Assembly (NCBI RefSeq): GCF_011806405.1
Contig: NZ_JAATOW010000005.1
Span: forward strand, 113,267-177,266
Source of the DNA: Pseudooceanicola sp. HF7
GTDB lineage: Bacteria; Pseudomonadota; Alphaproteobacteria; Rhodobacterales; Rhodobacteraceae
DNA: 64,000 nucleotides
Reading direction: 5' to 3'
Below, piece by piece: positions 28,123 to 37,082 of this stretch. A program made the translations under genes and the position numbers. The notes under the pieces were generated by a model. It saw only the letters and a list, made by a program, of their open reading frames with translations. It did not search any database and had not been told where the DNA came from. How positions within the stretch are numbered: the stretch's first letter is position 1; each line of letters begins with the position of its first letter.

Positions 28123-29207
28123 TGCCGATGTCGCGCCAAAATGGAAAGTCCCCCAAGGTTGACGGAAGGAAGACCAAGGTCCTGATCGTGGATGACCAGC
28201 CCTCTGTCCAGACCCTCATACGGCACGCCCTGTCCAAGGACGACAGGATCGAGGTGGTCGGAGCGGCCAATGATGCCTACCAGGCCCGCGAGCTGATTAA
28301 GAAGCTGAACCCGGACGTCATAACACTGGACGTGGAAATGCCACGCATGTCCGGGCTGGAGTTTCTGGAAAGGCTGATGCGCCTGCGGCCAATGCCGGTG
28401 ATCATGTTCTCGTCGCTGACGACGCAGGGCAGTGAACACGCGGTGCGAGCCCTGTCTCTTGGCGCCGTGGACGTGCTTCCAAAACCCACCGGGGGCCTGG
28501 ATGACGCGATCCTCAAGAAACTCGCCACGCGCATCGTGAGCGCCACCAGGTTCAACCGGACCAAGGTGCCCTCGATGAACCGGTCGGTCGACCAGGACGA
28601 TATCATCAAGGAGTCGATACATCGCTGGAATGGCAAGATCGTCCTGCTTGGGGCCTCCACCGGCGGGGTTGCTGCGGTGGAAACCGTCTTGCGAAGGATG
28701 CCGGCGGATTGCCCGCCGATCGTGATCTCTCAGCACATGCCAGAGAGCTTTCTGAAGAGCTTCATCAAGCGCCTTGATGAGCATCTGCCGCAAAGGGTGA
28801 TCGAGGCCGTGGATGGAGATGAACTTCTGCCGGGGCATGTATACCTGGCGCCGGGCGGCAAGGAACATACCGGCATTCGCCGCGTCGGACGTCGCTACGA
28901 AATTGCGTCGATTGCGGCGCCAAAAAGGAACGGACACATCCCGTCGGTAGACGAACTGTTCATGTCTGCAAGCGAAACTGCGGAAACAGTGACGGCCGTC
29001 CTGTTGACAGGAATCGGGAAGGACGGCGCGGATGGTATGCGCGGTCTGAAGCAGCGTGGAGCGTACTGCATTGGACAGGATGAAGAAACCTGCGTCGTAT
29101 ACGGCATGCCACGCGCCGCGGCGGAGATGGGTATCCTTGATGAACAACTTCCACTGGAACAGGTGGCACGGGCAATCTGTGCAAGTTGCGACTCCCGCAG
29201 GGGCTGA
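28122..29207 (+). CDS. cheB: Chemotaxis protein-glutamate methylesterase CheB
   Basis: A 361-residue two-domain enzyme. The N-terminal receiver (about 20-135) has its phospho-Asp in VITLDVEMPRMSG. The C-terminal methylesterase domain (about 165-355) has the triad serine in LLGASTGG, histidine in VISQHMPESF and aspartate in TGIGKDGADGM. It removes methyl groups from, and deamidates, chemoreceptors. Its start overlaps the receptor stop, and cheD follows 12 bases later. Confidence 0.95.
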   Translation: MPMSRQNGKSPKVDGRKTKVLIVDDQPSVQTLIRHALSKDDRIEVVGAANDAYQARELIKKLNPDVITLDVEMPRMSGLEFLERLMRLRPMPVIMFSSLTTQGSEHAVRALSLGAVDVLPKPTGGLDDAILKKLATRIVSATRFNRTKVPSMNRSVDQDDIIKESIHRWNGKIVLLGASTGGVAAVETVLRRMPADCPPIVISQHMPESFLKSFIKRLDEHLPQRVIEAVDGDELLPGHVYLAPGGKEHTGIRRVGRRYEIASIAAPKRNGHIPSVDELFMSASETAETVTAVLLTGIGKDGADGMRGLKQRGAYCIGQDEETCVVYGMPRAAAEMGILDEQLPLEQVARAICASCDSRRG

Positions 29208-29219
29208 CAGGAGCGAGTA

Positions 29220-29753
29220 GTGAAGCGAGCAGCAGGCCGTGGGCCGAACATCAACATCACCCAGGGTGAATATGCGGTTTCCGATCACGTCGGGGGCGTT
29301 ATCACGACGATCCTGGGATCCTGCATTGCCACCTGCATCTGGGATCCGGTGCGCAATGTCGGCGGAATGAACCATATCCTCGTGGCGCGGTCTCATACCT
29401 CCATGGGGGTGAATGACTTTGCCGGGGTCAATGCGATGGAGCTCCTGATCAATGGCCTGGTTCGGCTGGGGGCGGATCGCACGCGGCTGAACGCGAAGGT
29501 GTTCGGCGGCGCGCGGATGATCAGCGGCCTGTCCGACATCGGCAATACCAACGGCGCCTTCATCACGGAATTCCTTGAAAAGGAAGGGATTCCCTGCCTG
29601 GGCAAGAGCCTTGGCGGCACCTCTGCGCGGCAGATCAAGTTCTTCCCGGCGGAGGGGCGCGTGATGCAGCGCACGGTTGCCGGCGCGCCGGAAGTGGTGG
29701 CACCGCCCAAGGCGCCGGAACGTGCGACCCGGAACGATGTGGAGCTTTTTTAA
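29220..29753 (+). CDS. cheD: Chemoreceptor glutamine deamidase CheD
   Basis: A 177-residue protein with the CheD active-site cysteine in ILGSCIATCIWDP and histidine in GGMNHILVA. The conserved FGGARM motif is also present. The start is GTG, with AGGAG 6 bases upstream. A C-terminal extension is rich in A, P and E and ends DVELF. It completes a receptor-cheB-cheD operon with no cheA, cheW, cheY or cheR nearby, so it must work with a chemotaxis core encoded elsewhere. Confidence 0.92.
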   Translation: MKRAAGRGPNINITQGEYAVSDHVGGVITTILGSCIATCIWDPVRNVGGMNHILVARSHTSMGVNDFAGVNAMELLINGLVRLGADRTRLNAKVFGGARMISGLSDIGNTNGAFITEFLEKEGIPCLGKSLGGTSARQIKFFPAEGRVMQRTVAGAPEVVAPPKAPERATRNDVELF

Positions 29754-29855
29754 GGTCTTAGGTCAGGCCGTTGCAGGACAAGGCCCAGAGCGGTCTGGCA
29801 TTGGGTTGGGTTTGCGCTGGCGTGTGGCCTGCGCGGGCGATCAGCTGGAAGTCCG

Positions 29856-30446
29856 TTATCTCAAGCGGGACGTCCGTGATCTCAACCAGTCGAGCTGGCA
29901 TTCGCTTTCGATGGAATCCGGGAAAGCGGAGCGCAGGGAATTCACTGCCACATCAAGGCTTTGGCCGGCGTCCAGCAAGAGACAGGCGGCCATGGTACCT
30001 GAGCGTCCAGCGCCGTAGTGGCAGGACAGGGCCACCGTTTGGCCGGCAGAGAGGATGCTGGTGAGATCGGGTTGGAGGGCCTCCCAGGCGGCTTCGAAGG
30101 AGGCGTCTGGGGCCTGGTAATCGGGGATGGGCATGTGGCGCAGGGGCAGGGAGATCTCTGCCGCCTGGGCTTCGAGGAGGTCCCAGGCGCCCGGGGGCAG
30201 TTCCTCTTTTTCCAGTAGGATTATCAACAGCTTGCAGCTTGAAAGTGCGGCATCCGTCAAGGTGGCGCGCATTCGGGCGGGATCCAGTGTGGGGGATCCG
30301 CTTTCTGGCAGGAAAAGTCCCGGAAGTCCGAGGGTTACGATGCGACCTGAAGATGGATGGGCCAGTTGGGCGCGGATGCTCGTGGGCTGTGCCATGAGCT
30401 CCGCACGCAGCGGTTCCGGGTATTTTTCCGGGTCTTGGTCGGGCAT
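29856..30446 (-). CDS. Protein-tyrosine-phosphatase-like protein
   Basis: A 196-residue cytoplasmic protein with the cysteine phosphatase P-loop C142-HYGAG-R148-SG, matching C-x5-R. A likely general-acid aspartate is in the IPDYQAPD loop (about 109). Dual-specificity and tyrosine phosphatases usually have HC before the loop; here it is SC. AGGAG lies about 10 bases before the ATG. It is convergent with cheD, and its substrate is unknown. Confidence 0.72.
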   Translation of the reverse strand: MPDQDPEKYPEPLRAELMAQPTSIRAQLAHPSSGRIVTLGLPGLFLPESGSPTLDPARMRATLTDAALSSCKLLIILLEKEELPPGAWDLLEAQAAEISLPLRHMPIPDYQAPDASFEAAWEALQPDLTSILSAGQTVALSCHYGAGRSGTMAACLLLDAGQSLDVAVNSLRSAFPDSIESECQLDWLRSRTSRLR

Positions 30447-30707
30447 CGCGTCGCGACTCCTGGGGCACCGGTGCCGGTGCGAAGGATCTGGGATCTCTTA
30501 TGTGTACCTGTATTCAGGCGTGCAATCAAAGGGATAGATGCAGAGCGGCAGGTAAACCGCAGGTATTGGCGCTGACTGGCCTGGAAATGGGCCGGCGCTC
30601 CTCATGACATTCATGGTCGGGAGGCCGCGCGAGTTTTGCGCGGGGTTTTGGCCTGGGCGGGTCTGAGGGTGGCAGGTTTTCAAGGGCTGACTGATCGCGG
30701 AAAACCG

Positions 30708-30762
30708 GCGTCGGTGGGACGTCTGTATCGTGTCGGTATCACGTCGGTATTACGTCGGTGCG
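30708..30762. repeat. Five-copy 11-bp tandem repeat
   Basis: Consecutive 11-base units GCGTCGGTGGG, ACGTCTGTATC, GTGTCGGTATC, ACGTCGGTATT, ACGTCGGTGCG share the core CGTCGGTA. The period equals about one helical turn, so the cores face the same side of the DNA, as in arrays bound by OmpR-type regulators. Confidence 0.85.
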
Positions 30763-31516
30763 CAGCGCACGGTGGTGAGAGGATGCGGTAAGGAGTTTGC
30801 GGCAGTCTTGACCCGTTGCGGCGATGGTCCGGGGTTCGGGTGGCTGAGGCTTTGGCGGATGCGGGTCATGGGAGCCTTGGGTCAGGAAGCGGAGCTGCGC
30901 CGCATGGAGTGCACGGGATGACGGGTTCGAGCGGAACAGAGGCGCCGGGGAATGACGACCGGCACAGAGCATGGGCTGTGACGTGGTGCTGGCGGCCAAG
31001 GATGCGCGGTGGAGGTAATGAGCGCGATCAGAGAGAGCGGCAGTCTGGCGCGGATCTGTGGTGTGGCCAATGATCCGGGATGGCGCGTTGGACCAGGATG
31101 CGCAGCGGCGGGCATCCGGGCAATCCTGCGGCGCGACGGTGCTGAGCGCGACGAGAGCGAACGGCGTGCCGGGCGTGCTGTCAGAGATCCGGCACATCGG
31201 CGGCCAGCGCGCTGGCAGCGAAGTGCGCGGCGTTGGTCGATACCACGCAGAGGCCCAAGCGCGTGTCGGGCCGAGGATCGCGGCTGGCACGTGGAACTCA
31301 GCACCGAGAGGCTTTCGATGCCAGGCCGCGCTAAGAGGTTTCAAGGCCTGCGCCGCGTCAGATCCAGTGGCAGAGGCAGACGGATCACGACGCCTCGCTG
31401 AGTGGTTCGGCTGCGTGAAATCTCTGGCGGGAGTGTCACCGCATAGCGTGATACAGTGGTGAAACAGACCCCGACAGAGGGGTCAGGTGAGTCACCATAA
31501 GCTATCTATTAAGCAT

Positions 31517-31586
31517 TATTACGTTAAATATCAGATAGATACAGGCATGTATTCATGCTCTGTATTTATCTGATATTTACATAATA
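31517..31586. repeat. AT-rich 70-bp inverted repeat
   Basis: Arms of about 33 bases pair almost fully. The inner stem GCATG/CATGC closes a 4-base loop (TATT, 31550-31553). Then come a single bulged T and a 20-base stem at 31525-31544 with 31560-31579 carrying one mismatch. A further imperfect stem runs out to 31517/31586. Base composition is sharply AT-rich against a GC-rich background, and the flanks carry repeated ATTAT. Confidence 0.85.
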
Positions 31587-31789
31587 CCGATTATGAGACT
31601 CATTATGGAGGGGAGAGGGAGACAGCCCTGTCGCTGCAAATCCCCTTGAAACGCTGGTGTTTGACGCTGGGTTTACCAGAAGCCCGCGGATCCGTTGCGG
31701 CTTTGGCAGCTATGGCGACAGGTCTGTCCGGCCGCTCAGTCTGGCCCGCCAGTCAGACCCCGGAGCCTACGGGATCACAGACCACCAAC

Positions 31790-31820
31790 GGCAAAGCCCG
31801 CGCCGGGATCCGGCACGGGC
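31790..31820 (-). terminator. Probable terminator after phoB
   Basis: On the minus strand GCCCGTGCCGG pairs with CCGGCGCGGGC (one wobble) over a 3-base loop, followed by a short CTTTG. The U-tract is weak. Confidence 0.6.
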
Positions 31821-31844
31821 CATTTCTGTCACGTGCCAGCTCTG

Positions 31845-32537
31845 TCAGCCAAGCGCGTAGCCGGCACCGCGCACGGTGCGCAGCGGATCATCCCCGCCAT
31901 GGGTGCACAGCGCCTTGCGCAGACGCCCGATATGCACGTCCACGGTGCGGGTATCGACATAGATGTCCCGGCCCCAGACCCGGTCCAGAAGCTGTTCACG
32001 CGACCAGACGCGGCCCGGCTTTTCCATGAAGGTGGACAGCAGACGGAACTCCGTCGGCCCCAGCTTCAGCTCTTTCTCACTGCGGGTCACGCGGTGGGTT
32101 TCGGCATCCAGGATGATGTCTTCGTATTCCAGCCGCTCCCCCATGGAGGCCGGACGCGTGCGGCGCAGCTGGGCGCGCACGCGGGCCATCAATTCGATCA
32201 CCGAATAGGGTTTGACCACGTAGTCATCCGCGCCCGTCTCAAGCCCGCGCACGCGGTCGACTTCCTCTGAGCGCGCGGACAGCATGATGATCGGCACGCC
32301 CCGGGTTTCGGAGCGCATCTTGAGCTGGCGGCAGACCTCGATCCCGGAAAGATTGGGCAGCATCCAGTCCAGCACGATGATGTCGGGCGCGACCTCTTCC
32401 ACCAGCAGCATCGCCTCTTCCCCGTTTTCCGCGCGGGAGACGCGAAAGCCTTCGGCTTCCAGGTTGTAGGCCAGGACTTCGCGCTGTGCCGGTTCGTCTT
32501 CGACCACCAGGACGGTGGGCTGCTGATCAGAGGCCAT
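31845..32537 (-). CDS. phoB: Phosphate regulon response regulator PhoB
   Basis: A 230-residue OmpR-type regulator, the usual PhoB length. The receiver's phospho-Asp is in IIVLDWMLPNLSG (about 53), with K in DDYVVKPYS. The winged-helix DNA-binding domain includes LGPTEFRLLSTFMEKPGRVWSREQLLDRVWG and VDVHIGRLRKAL. The start at 32537 lies one base after the phoU stop, with GGAGG 8 bases upstream inside phoU. It is the last gene of the phoR-pstSCAB-phoU-phoB set and should bind the PHO box before pstS. Confidence 0.95.
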   Translation of the reverse strand: MASDQQPTVLVVEDEPAQREVLAYNLEAEGFRVSRAENGEEAMLLVEEVAPDIIVLDWMLPNLSGIEVCRQLKMRSETRGVPIIMLSARSEEVDRVRGLETGADDYVVKPYSVIELMARVRAQLRRTRPASMGERLEYEDIILDAETHRVTRSEKELKLGPTEFRLLSTFMEKPGRVWSREQLLDRVWGRDIYVDTRTVDVHIGRLRKALCTHGGDDPLRTVRGAGYALG

Positions 32538-32538
32538 G

Positions 32539-33273
32539 TCAGTTGCCTCCGCGCTGCGGCACATCCGGCGCCATGGAGGAATCGACCGAGGTCTTGTCCC
32601 CTTTCACGCGGGGCTCACCGGGGGTTTCGCCCGTGACGAGGTAGATCACCTGCTCTGCGATGGAGGTGACGTGATCGCCCATGCGTTCGGTGTTCTTGGC
32701 CATGAAATGCAGGTGCATGCAGGCGGTGATGTTGCGCGGGTCTTCCATCATGAAGGTCAGGAATTCGCGGAACAGCGCGTTGTACATCTGGTCGACGTCG
32801 CGGTCGCGTTCGATCACTTCCTGGGCCAGGGCCACGTCGCGCTGGATATAGGCATCCAGAGCGTCGCGCAGCATGCCTTCGACCTCTCGTGCCATGCGGC
32901 GCAGGGCGGCATTGGCGCCGGTGATCTGCTGCATCTGCAACAGCACCGAGGTCCGCTTGGCCATGTTCTTGGCGTAATCCCCGATCCGTTCGAGGTTATT
33001 GGAGATCTTCAGGATCGACAGCACCACCCGCAGGTCGCCCGCCGTGGGCGCGCGCAGGGCGATGATGCGGGCGGTTTCTTCCTGGATCAGCTCTTCGAGC
33101 GCGTCGATGGCGGCATCGCCCTGGCGGACCTGCTCTGCCAGTTCCTCGTCCCGGCCTTCCAGCGCCTGGCTGGCTTCAAGGATCGCCTGTTCGACAAGCC
33201 CCCCCATCTTCATGATCCGGGCCTGCACGGATTCTAGGTCACGATCGAAGGCGCTCGCAATATGTTGCGACAT
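32539..33273 (-). CDS. phoU: Phosphate signalling protein PhoU
   Basis: A 244-residue helical protein with the duplicated PhoU repeat, each half carrying the metal-binding E/D-x3-D type motif (e.g. DLRVVLSILKISNNLERIGDYAKNMAKR and MHLHFMAKNTERMGDHVTSIAEQ). It links Pst transporter state to PhoR, keeping the pathway off when phosphate is plentiful. The start at 33273 has GGGAG 8 bases upstream. It sits between pstB and phoB. Confidence 0.95.
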   Translation of the reverse strand: MSQHIASAFDRDLESVQARIMKMGGLVEQAILEASQALEGRDEELAEQVRQGDAAIDALEELIQEETARIIALRAPTAGDLRVVLSILKISNNLERIGDYAKNMAKRTSVLLQMQQITGANAALRRMAREVEGMLRDALDAYIQRDVALAQEVIERDRDVDQMYNALFREFLTFMMEDPRNITACMHLHFMAKNTERMGDHVTSIAEQVIYLVTGETPGEPRVKGDKTSVDSSMAPDVPQRGGN

Positions 33274-33301
33274 GTCTCTGACTCCCTGGTGGTCTCTGGG
33301 C

Positions 33302-34099
33302 TCAGCCGATGCGGCCGGTGATGTAGCTTTCCGTGCGCGCATCCACCGGGTTGGTGAAGATCTGCGAGGTCTCGCCGAATTCCACCAGGTTGCCGAGGTG
33401 GAAGAAGGCGGTCTTCTGGCTGACACGGGCGGCCTGTTGCATGGAGTGGGTCACGATGACGACCGAGTAGCTGGTGCGCAATTCGTCGATCAGTTCCTCC
33501 ACCTGGCCGGTGGCGATGGGATCGAGCGCCGAACAGGGTTCGTCCATCAGCAGGACTTCCGGTTCCGTGGCCACGGCGCGCGCGATGCAGAGCCGCTGTT
33601 GCTGGCCGCCCGACAGGCCCGTGCCCGGCGCATGAAGGCGGTCCTTGACCTCGTTCCAGATGGCGCCGCGGCGCAGGGCGCGTTCGACGATGTCGTCCAG
33701 GTCGGCCTTGTTCTTGGCCAGGCCGTGGATGCGCGGGCCATAGGCGACGTTGTCGTAGATCGACTTTGGGAACGGGTTGGGCTTCTGGAAGACCATGCCG
33801 ACCTTGGCGCGCAGCTGCACCGGGTCGACGCGGGGGTCGTAGATGTCTTCCTGGTCCAGCAGGATCTGGCCTTCGACGCGGCAGATGTCGATCGTGTCGT
33901 TCATCCGGTTCAGGCAGCGCAGGAAGGTCGATTTCCCGCAGCCCGAGGGGCCGATGAAGGCGGTGACGGTCTTGTCTTCGATGGCGACGTTCACGTCCTT
34001 GATGGCGTGGGTCTCTCCGTAGAAGACCTGGACGTTGTTGGCGGAAATCTTGATGTCCTTGGTGTCCACTGTGTTCTCCAGGGCCGGCGAGTCGTACAT
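33302..34099 (-). CDS. pstB: Phosphate ABC transporter ATPase PstB
   Basis: A 265-residue ATPase. Walker A is GPSGCGKST, the Q-loop [19 protein letters not shown] is PstB-specific, the signature is [14 protein letters not shown], and Walker B is [13 protein letters not shown]. Two close ATGs exist; the inner one (34099) is chosen because GGAAGGGA lies 8 bases before it. Confidence 0.95.
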   Translation of the reverse strand: MYDSPALENTVDTKDIKISANNVQVFYGETHAIKDVNVAIEDKTVTAFIGPSGCGKSTFLRCLNRMNDTIDICRVEGQILLDQEDIYDPRVDPVQLRAKVGMVFQKPNPFPKSIYDNVAYGPRIHGLAKNKADLDDIVERALRRGAIWNEVKDRLHAPGTGLSGGQQQRLCIARAVATEPEVLLMDEPCSALDPIATGQVEELIDELRTSYSVVIVTHSMQQAARVSQKTAFFHLGNLVEFGETSQIFTNPVDARTESYITGRIG

Positions 34100-34122
34100 G
34101 TTACTGATCCCTTCCATAGCGG

Positions 34123-35487
34123 TTACCAGCGGCGCTCGAAACGCCGGCGCAGGATAATGGCGATGAAGTTCATGGTGAGCAGGAAGACGAGAAGGATGAT
34201 GATCCCGCCCCAGGCGCGTTCGTAATAGGCCGGGTCGGCCCGTTTGGCCCATTCGTAGATCTGGGCAGGCATGGCGGAGTTCGGGTCCAGGAAGCCGGCC
34301 GCGATGCCATCGGGGAAGTTGGAGGCGATGTAGCCCACCATCCCGATCAGCAGCAGCGGCGCGGTTTCCCCAAGCGCCTGGGCCAGGCCCAGGATGGTGC
34401 CGGTCAGGATGCCGGGCATGGCCAGCGGCAGCACGTGGTGGAAGACCGATTGCATCTTGGAGGCCCCTACCCCGAGCGCGGCATCGCGGATCGAGGGCGG
34501 CACGGCCTTGAGCGAGGCGCGGGTGGAGATGATGATCGTCGGCAGCGTCATCAGCGTCAGCACCAGGCCCCCCACCAGCGGCGCGGATTGCGGCAGCTCT
34601 GCGAACTGGATGAAGACCGCCAGGCCCAGGATCCCGAAGACGATGGAGGGCACGGCCGCGAGGTTGGAGATATTCACCTCGATCACGTCGGTGATCCAGT
34701 TCTTGGGCGCGAATTCCTCAAGGTAGATGGAGGCCGCGACACCGATGGGCAGCGACAGGAAGAGCACCACCAGCATCATGAAGAAGGAGCCGACCATGGA
34801 GGCGCCGATCCCGGCCTGTTCGGGGCGGCTTTCGGAGGCATCGGTGCCAAGGATGAAATCAAGGTTGAAGCTGCGCTTGAGGATCCCGGCGTCGCGCATC
34901 TGGTCCACAAGGTCCAGGTGTTCGGCATCCAGGTTCTTGTCACGCGCCAGGGCTTCGCGGGTGACGCGGCCCTTTTCGTAGCCATCCACGCGCGAGGAGG
35001 CCAGCACCTTGAACACCACCGTCTGGCCGATCTGGTCGGGATGGGCGATGGCGTAGTCGCGCACCTGGGCCGGCACGGAGGCAGAGATCATCTTGCGCAG
35101 GTCCGCGCCCTTGTCGAAGGGGCTGTCCAGGCCATGTGCGGCCATCAGATCCAGCAGCGCCTGGTCGATCATGCCGTTGTAGCCGAAGGTGGAGGTCTTC
35201 TTGATGACCTCCGGATCGCCGGTCTGATCGGGGTCCAGCTTTTCCTGGCTCAGCTGCACGGGCAGCTCGATGAAGGTCTGGGTGAAGGCCGGGGTGCCGT
35301 TGCGCACGATGGCCACCAACAGCACCACCAGGAAAAGAACCCCCACGCCCACGGCAGCCATGCCATAGAAGCGAAAGCGTTTTTCGGCAGCGTTGCGGCG
35401 CTTGGTGCGGCTGTCCTGGGCCAGCAGGCTGGTCTTGCCTTGGGGCAAGGGCGTGCTGTCGGGACCGGAGAGGGATGCGTCGGTCAT
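34123..35487 (-). CDS. pstA: Phosphate ABC transporter permease PstA
   Basis: A 454-residue permease. After a basic N-terminus and TM1 (about 43-62) comes a periplasmic domain of about 150 residues (roughly 65-220), as in alphaproteobacterial PstA (DUF3333 type). The C-terminal half is the transporter core with the loop [26 protein letters not shown] that contacts PstB. Its start overlaps the pstC stop by one base (TAATG). Confidence 0.94.
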   Translation of the reverse strand: MTDASLSGPDSTPLPQGKTSLLAQDSRTKRRNAAEKRFRFYGMAAVGVGVLFLVVLLVAIVRNGTPAFTQTFIELPVQLSQEKLDPDQTGDPEVIKKTSTFGYNGMIDQALLDLMAAHGLDSPFDKGADLRKMISASVPAQVRDYAIAHPDQIGQTVVFKVLASSRVDGYEKGRVTREALARDKNLDAEHLDLVDQMRDAGILKRSFNLDFILGTDASESRPEQAGIGASMVGSFFMMLVVLFLSLPIGVAASIYLEEFAPKNWITDVIEVNISNLAAVPSIVFGILGLAVFIQFAELPQSAPLVGGLVLTLMTLPTIIISTRASLKAVPPSIRDAALGVGASKMQSVFHHVLPLAMPGILTGTILGLAQALGETAPLLLIGMVGYIASNFPDGIAAGFLDPNSAMPAQIYEWAKRADPAYYERAWGGIIILLVFLLTMNFIAIILRRRFERRW

Positions 35488-36950
35488 TAGTCGTATTGCT
35501 CCCGGTATTTGCGCACGATCCAGAGCGCGAAGACATTCAGGGCGAGGGTGATGACAAAGAGCGTCATGCCAAGGGCGAAGGCCACCAGCGCCTCGGGAGA
35601 GGCGAAATCGGCGTCCCCGGTCAGCTGGCTGACGATCTTGGCGGTGACGGTGGTCATCGCTTCAAAGGGGTTCATGCTGAGCCGGGCCGCGGCCCCTGCC
35701 CCAAGCACCACGATCATGGTTTCCCCGATCGCGCGCGAGGCCGCCAGGAGCACCGCGCCGACGATGCCGGGCAGCGCCGCGGGCAGGATCACCTGCTTGA
35801 CGGTTTCGGACTTGGTCGCGCCCAGCCCGTAGGAGCCGTCGCGCATGGACTGGGGCACGGCGTTGATGATGTCATCGGAGAGCGAGCTGACGAAGGGGAT
35901 CAGCATGATGCCCATCACGAGGCCGGCGGTCATCACCGCGGTGCCGCCCGACATCCAGCCAACGCTGTCGGGCCCGAAGGCCGTCAGCAGCATCGGGCCG
36001 ACGGTCAGCAGCGCGAAAAGCCCGTAGACGATCGTGGGGATCCCGGCCAGCACCTCAAGCAGCGGCTTGGCGAAGCTGCGCACGGATTTCGGCGCGTATT
36101 CTGAGAGGTACACGGCCGCGAACAGCCCGATGGGAACGGCCACCGCCAGCGCGATCAGGGAGATGTAGAAGGTGCCCCAGAACAGCGGCAGGATGCCCAG
36201 TTCGGACCCGCCCCCGAAGGAGGGCGCCCAGGTCGTGCCGAAGAAGAAATCGGTCCAGGGATAGAGCTTGAAGAACTGGATGGTATTGGCCAGCAGCGAA
36301 AAGACGATGCCCAGCGTGGTCAGCACCGCCAGGGAGGCGGCCAGGATCAGCAGTGCCAGCACCACCTTTTCGACGGAGTTGCGCGCGCGGTAATCCTTGT
36401 CCGTGCGCAGCACCGCCAGGGCCATGCCGGCCAGCGCCAGCAGCCCGACGACGATGTTGCGCAGCGTGTCGGCGGTGGCGTTGCGCGCGCGGTAGCTTTT
36501 CGCGGCCTCCAGCGTGACCGCATCCACGTCCGATCCCACCGCCACGCCGACAGAGCCCAGCAGGCCGCGCACGTCGGTGCTGCCGGCCTGCATGGCCTCA
36601 AGCTGCGGCGCGGTGATCTGCCCGGTGGTCACGGCCGTTTCCAGGCCGCTCGCCACGCGGTGGACATCGGACATGATCAGGCTGAGCTCACCAGAGGTTT
36701 CATAGGCGGTTTCGGGGATCATGTGCTGCACGCTGCGCTCGATCACCATGGGCTGGGCAACCAGCCAGGCACCCAGCACCAGAAGCGCGGGCACCAGCAC
36801 GAAGAGCGCGGCGTTGTAGCCGTAGTAGGATGGCAGGGAATGCATCAGGCGGCCATCGCCACCTGCCGAGGCCATCGCCTTGCGACGGCCCAGCACATAT
36901 CCGATGACGGCAAGCGCCAAGACGAAGAGAAAGATCCAGGTTGCCGGCAT
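35487..36950 (-). CDS. pstC: Phosphate ABC transporter permease PstC
   Basis: A 487-residue permease. An extra N-terminal helix (WIFLFVLALAVIGYVLG) and a second helix (about 50-68) precede a periplasmic segment of about 110 residues. Four-plus core helices follow, with the ATPase-contact loop DGSYGLGATKSETVKQVILPAALPGI. This long form is usual in Rhodobacterales. The start at 36950 is chosen because the protein then begins just before the first helix; its ribosome site is weak, consistent with coupling to the upstream mRNA structure. Confidence 0.93.
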   Translation of the reverse strand: MPATWIFLFVLALAVIGYVLGRRKAMASAGGDGRLMHSLPSYYGYNAALFVLVPALLVLGAWLVAQPMVIERSVQHMIPETAYETSGELSLIMSDVHRVASGLETAVTTGQITAPQLEAMQAGSTDVRGLLGSVGVAVGSDVDAVTLEAAKSYRARNATADTLRNIVVGLLALAGMALAVLRTDKDYRARNSVEKVVLALLILAASLAVLTTLGIVFSLLANTIQFFKLYPWTDFFFGTTWAPSFGGGSELGILPLFWGTFYISLIALAVAVPIGLFAAVYLSEYAPKSVRSFAKPLLEVLAGIPTIVYGLFALLTVGPMLLTAFGPDSVGWMSGGTAVMTAGLVMGIMLIPFVSSLSDDIINAVPQSMRDGSYGLGATKSETVKQVILPAALPGIVGAVLLAASRAIGETMIVVLGAGAAARLSMNPFEAMTTVTAKIVSQLTGDADFASPEALVAFALGMTLFVITLALNVFALWIVRKYREQYD

Positions 36951-37012
36951 GGGATACTCGCTGGAAGAACGTTTGGGACAGCGCCGTGTCTTGGAAAGCG
37001 CAGGTCCGGAAG

Positions 37013-37040
37013 GAAAACCCGCCTTCGTCATGAAGGCGGG
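37013..37040 (-). promoter_or_regulatory. Hairpin between pstS and pstC
   Basis: On the minus strand CCCGCCTT pairs with AAGGCGGG over a 7-base loop and is followed by TTTTCC. It lies 43 bases after pstS and 63 before pstC, so it likely works as a partial terminator that lowers permease expression relative to the binding protein. Confidence 0.72.
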
Positions 37041-37082
37041 GGGTGGATGGCGCGGCCCGCAGGCAGCGCCACCCGGGGTCGA

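Larger units (their letters stand above)
30447..31789. other. 1.3-kb region without a supportable gene
   Basis: Open frames here on both strands (up to 201 codons, minus strand 30739-31344) have proline/arginine-rich, low-information translations and no ribosome sites, so none is accepted. The plus strand is noticeably G- and purine-rich from about 30600 to 31450. The region holds an 11-bp tandem repeat (30708-30762), a short GACCCC/GGGGTC hairpin (31467-31484) and a long AT-rich inverted repeat (31517-31586). It could be decayed coding sequence, a long untranslated transcript or a regulatory block. Confidence 0.6.

Noticed and set aside
30739..31344. 201-codon minus-strand frame in the non-coding block
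   Set aside because: Proline/serine/arginine-rich translation with no family features or ribosome site; overlapping frames on the other strand look equally random.
31651..31676. Imperfect 13-base direct repeat ACGCTGGTGTTTG / ACGCTGGGTTTAC
   Set aside because: Two imperfect copies only; could be chance.
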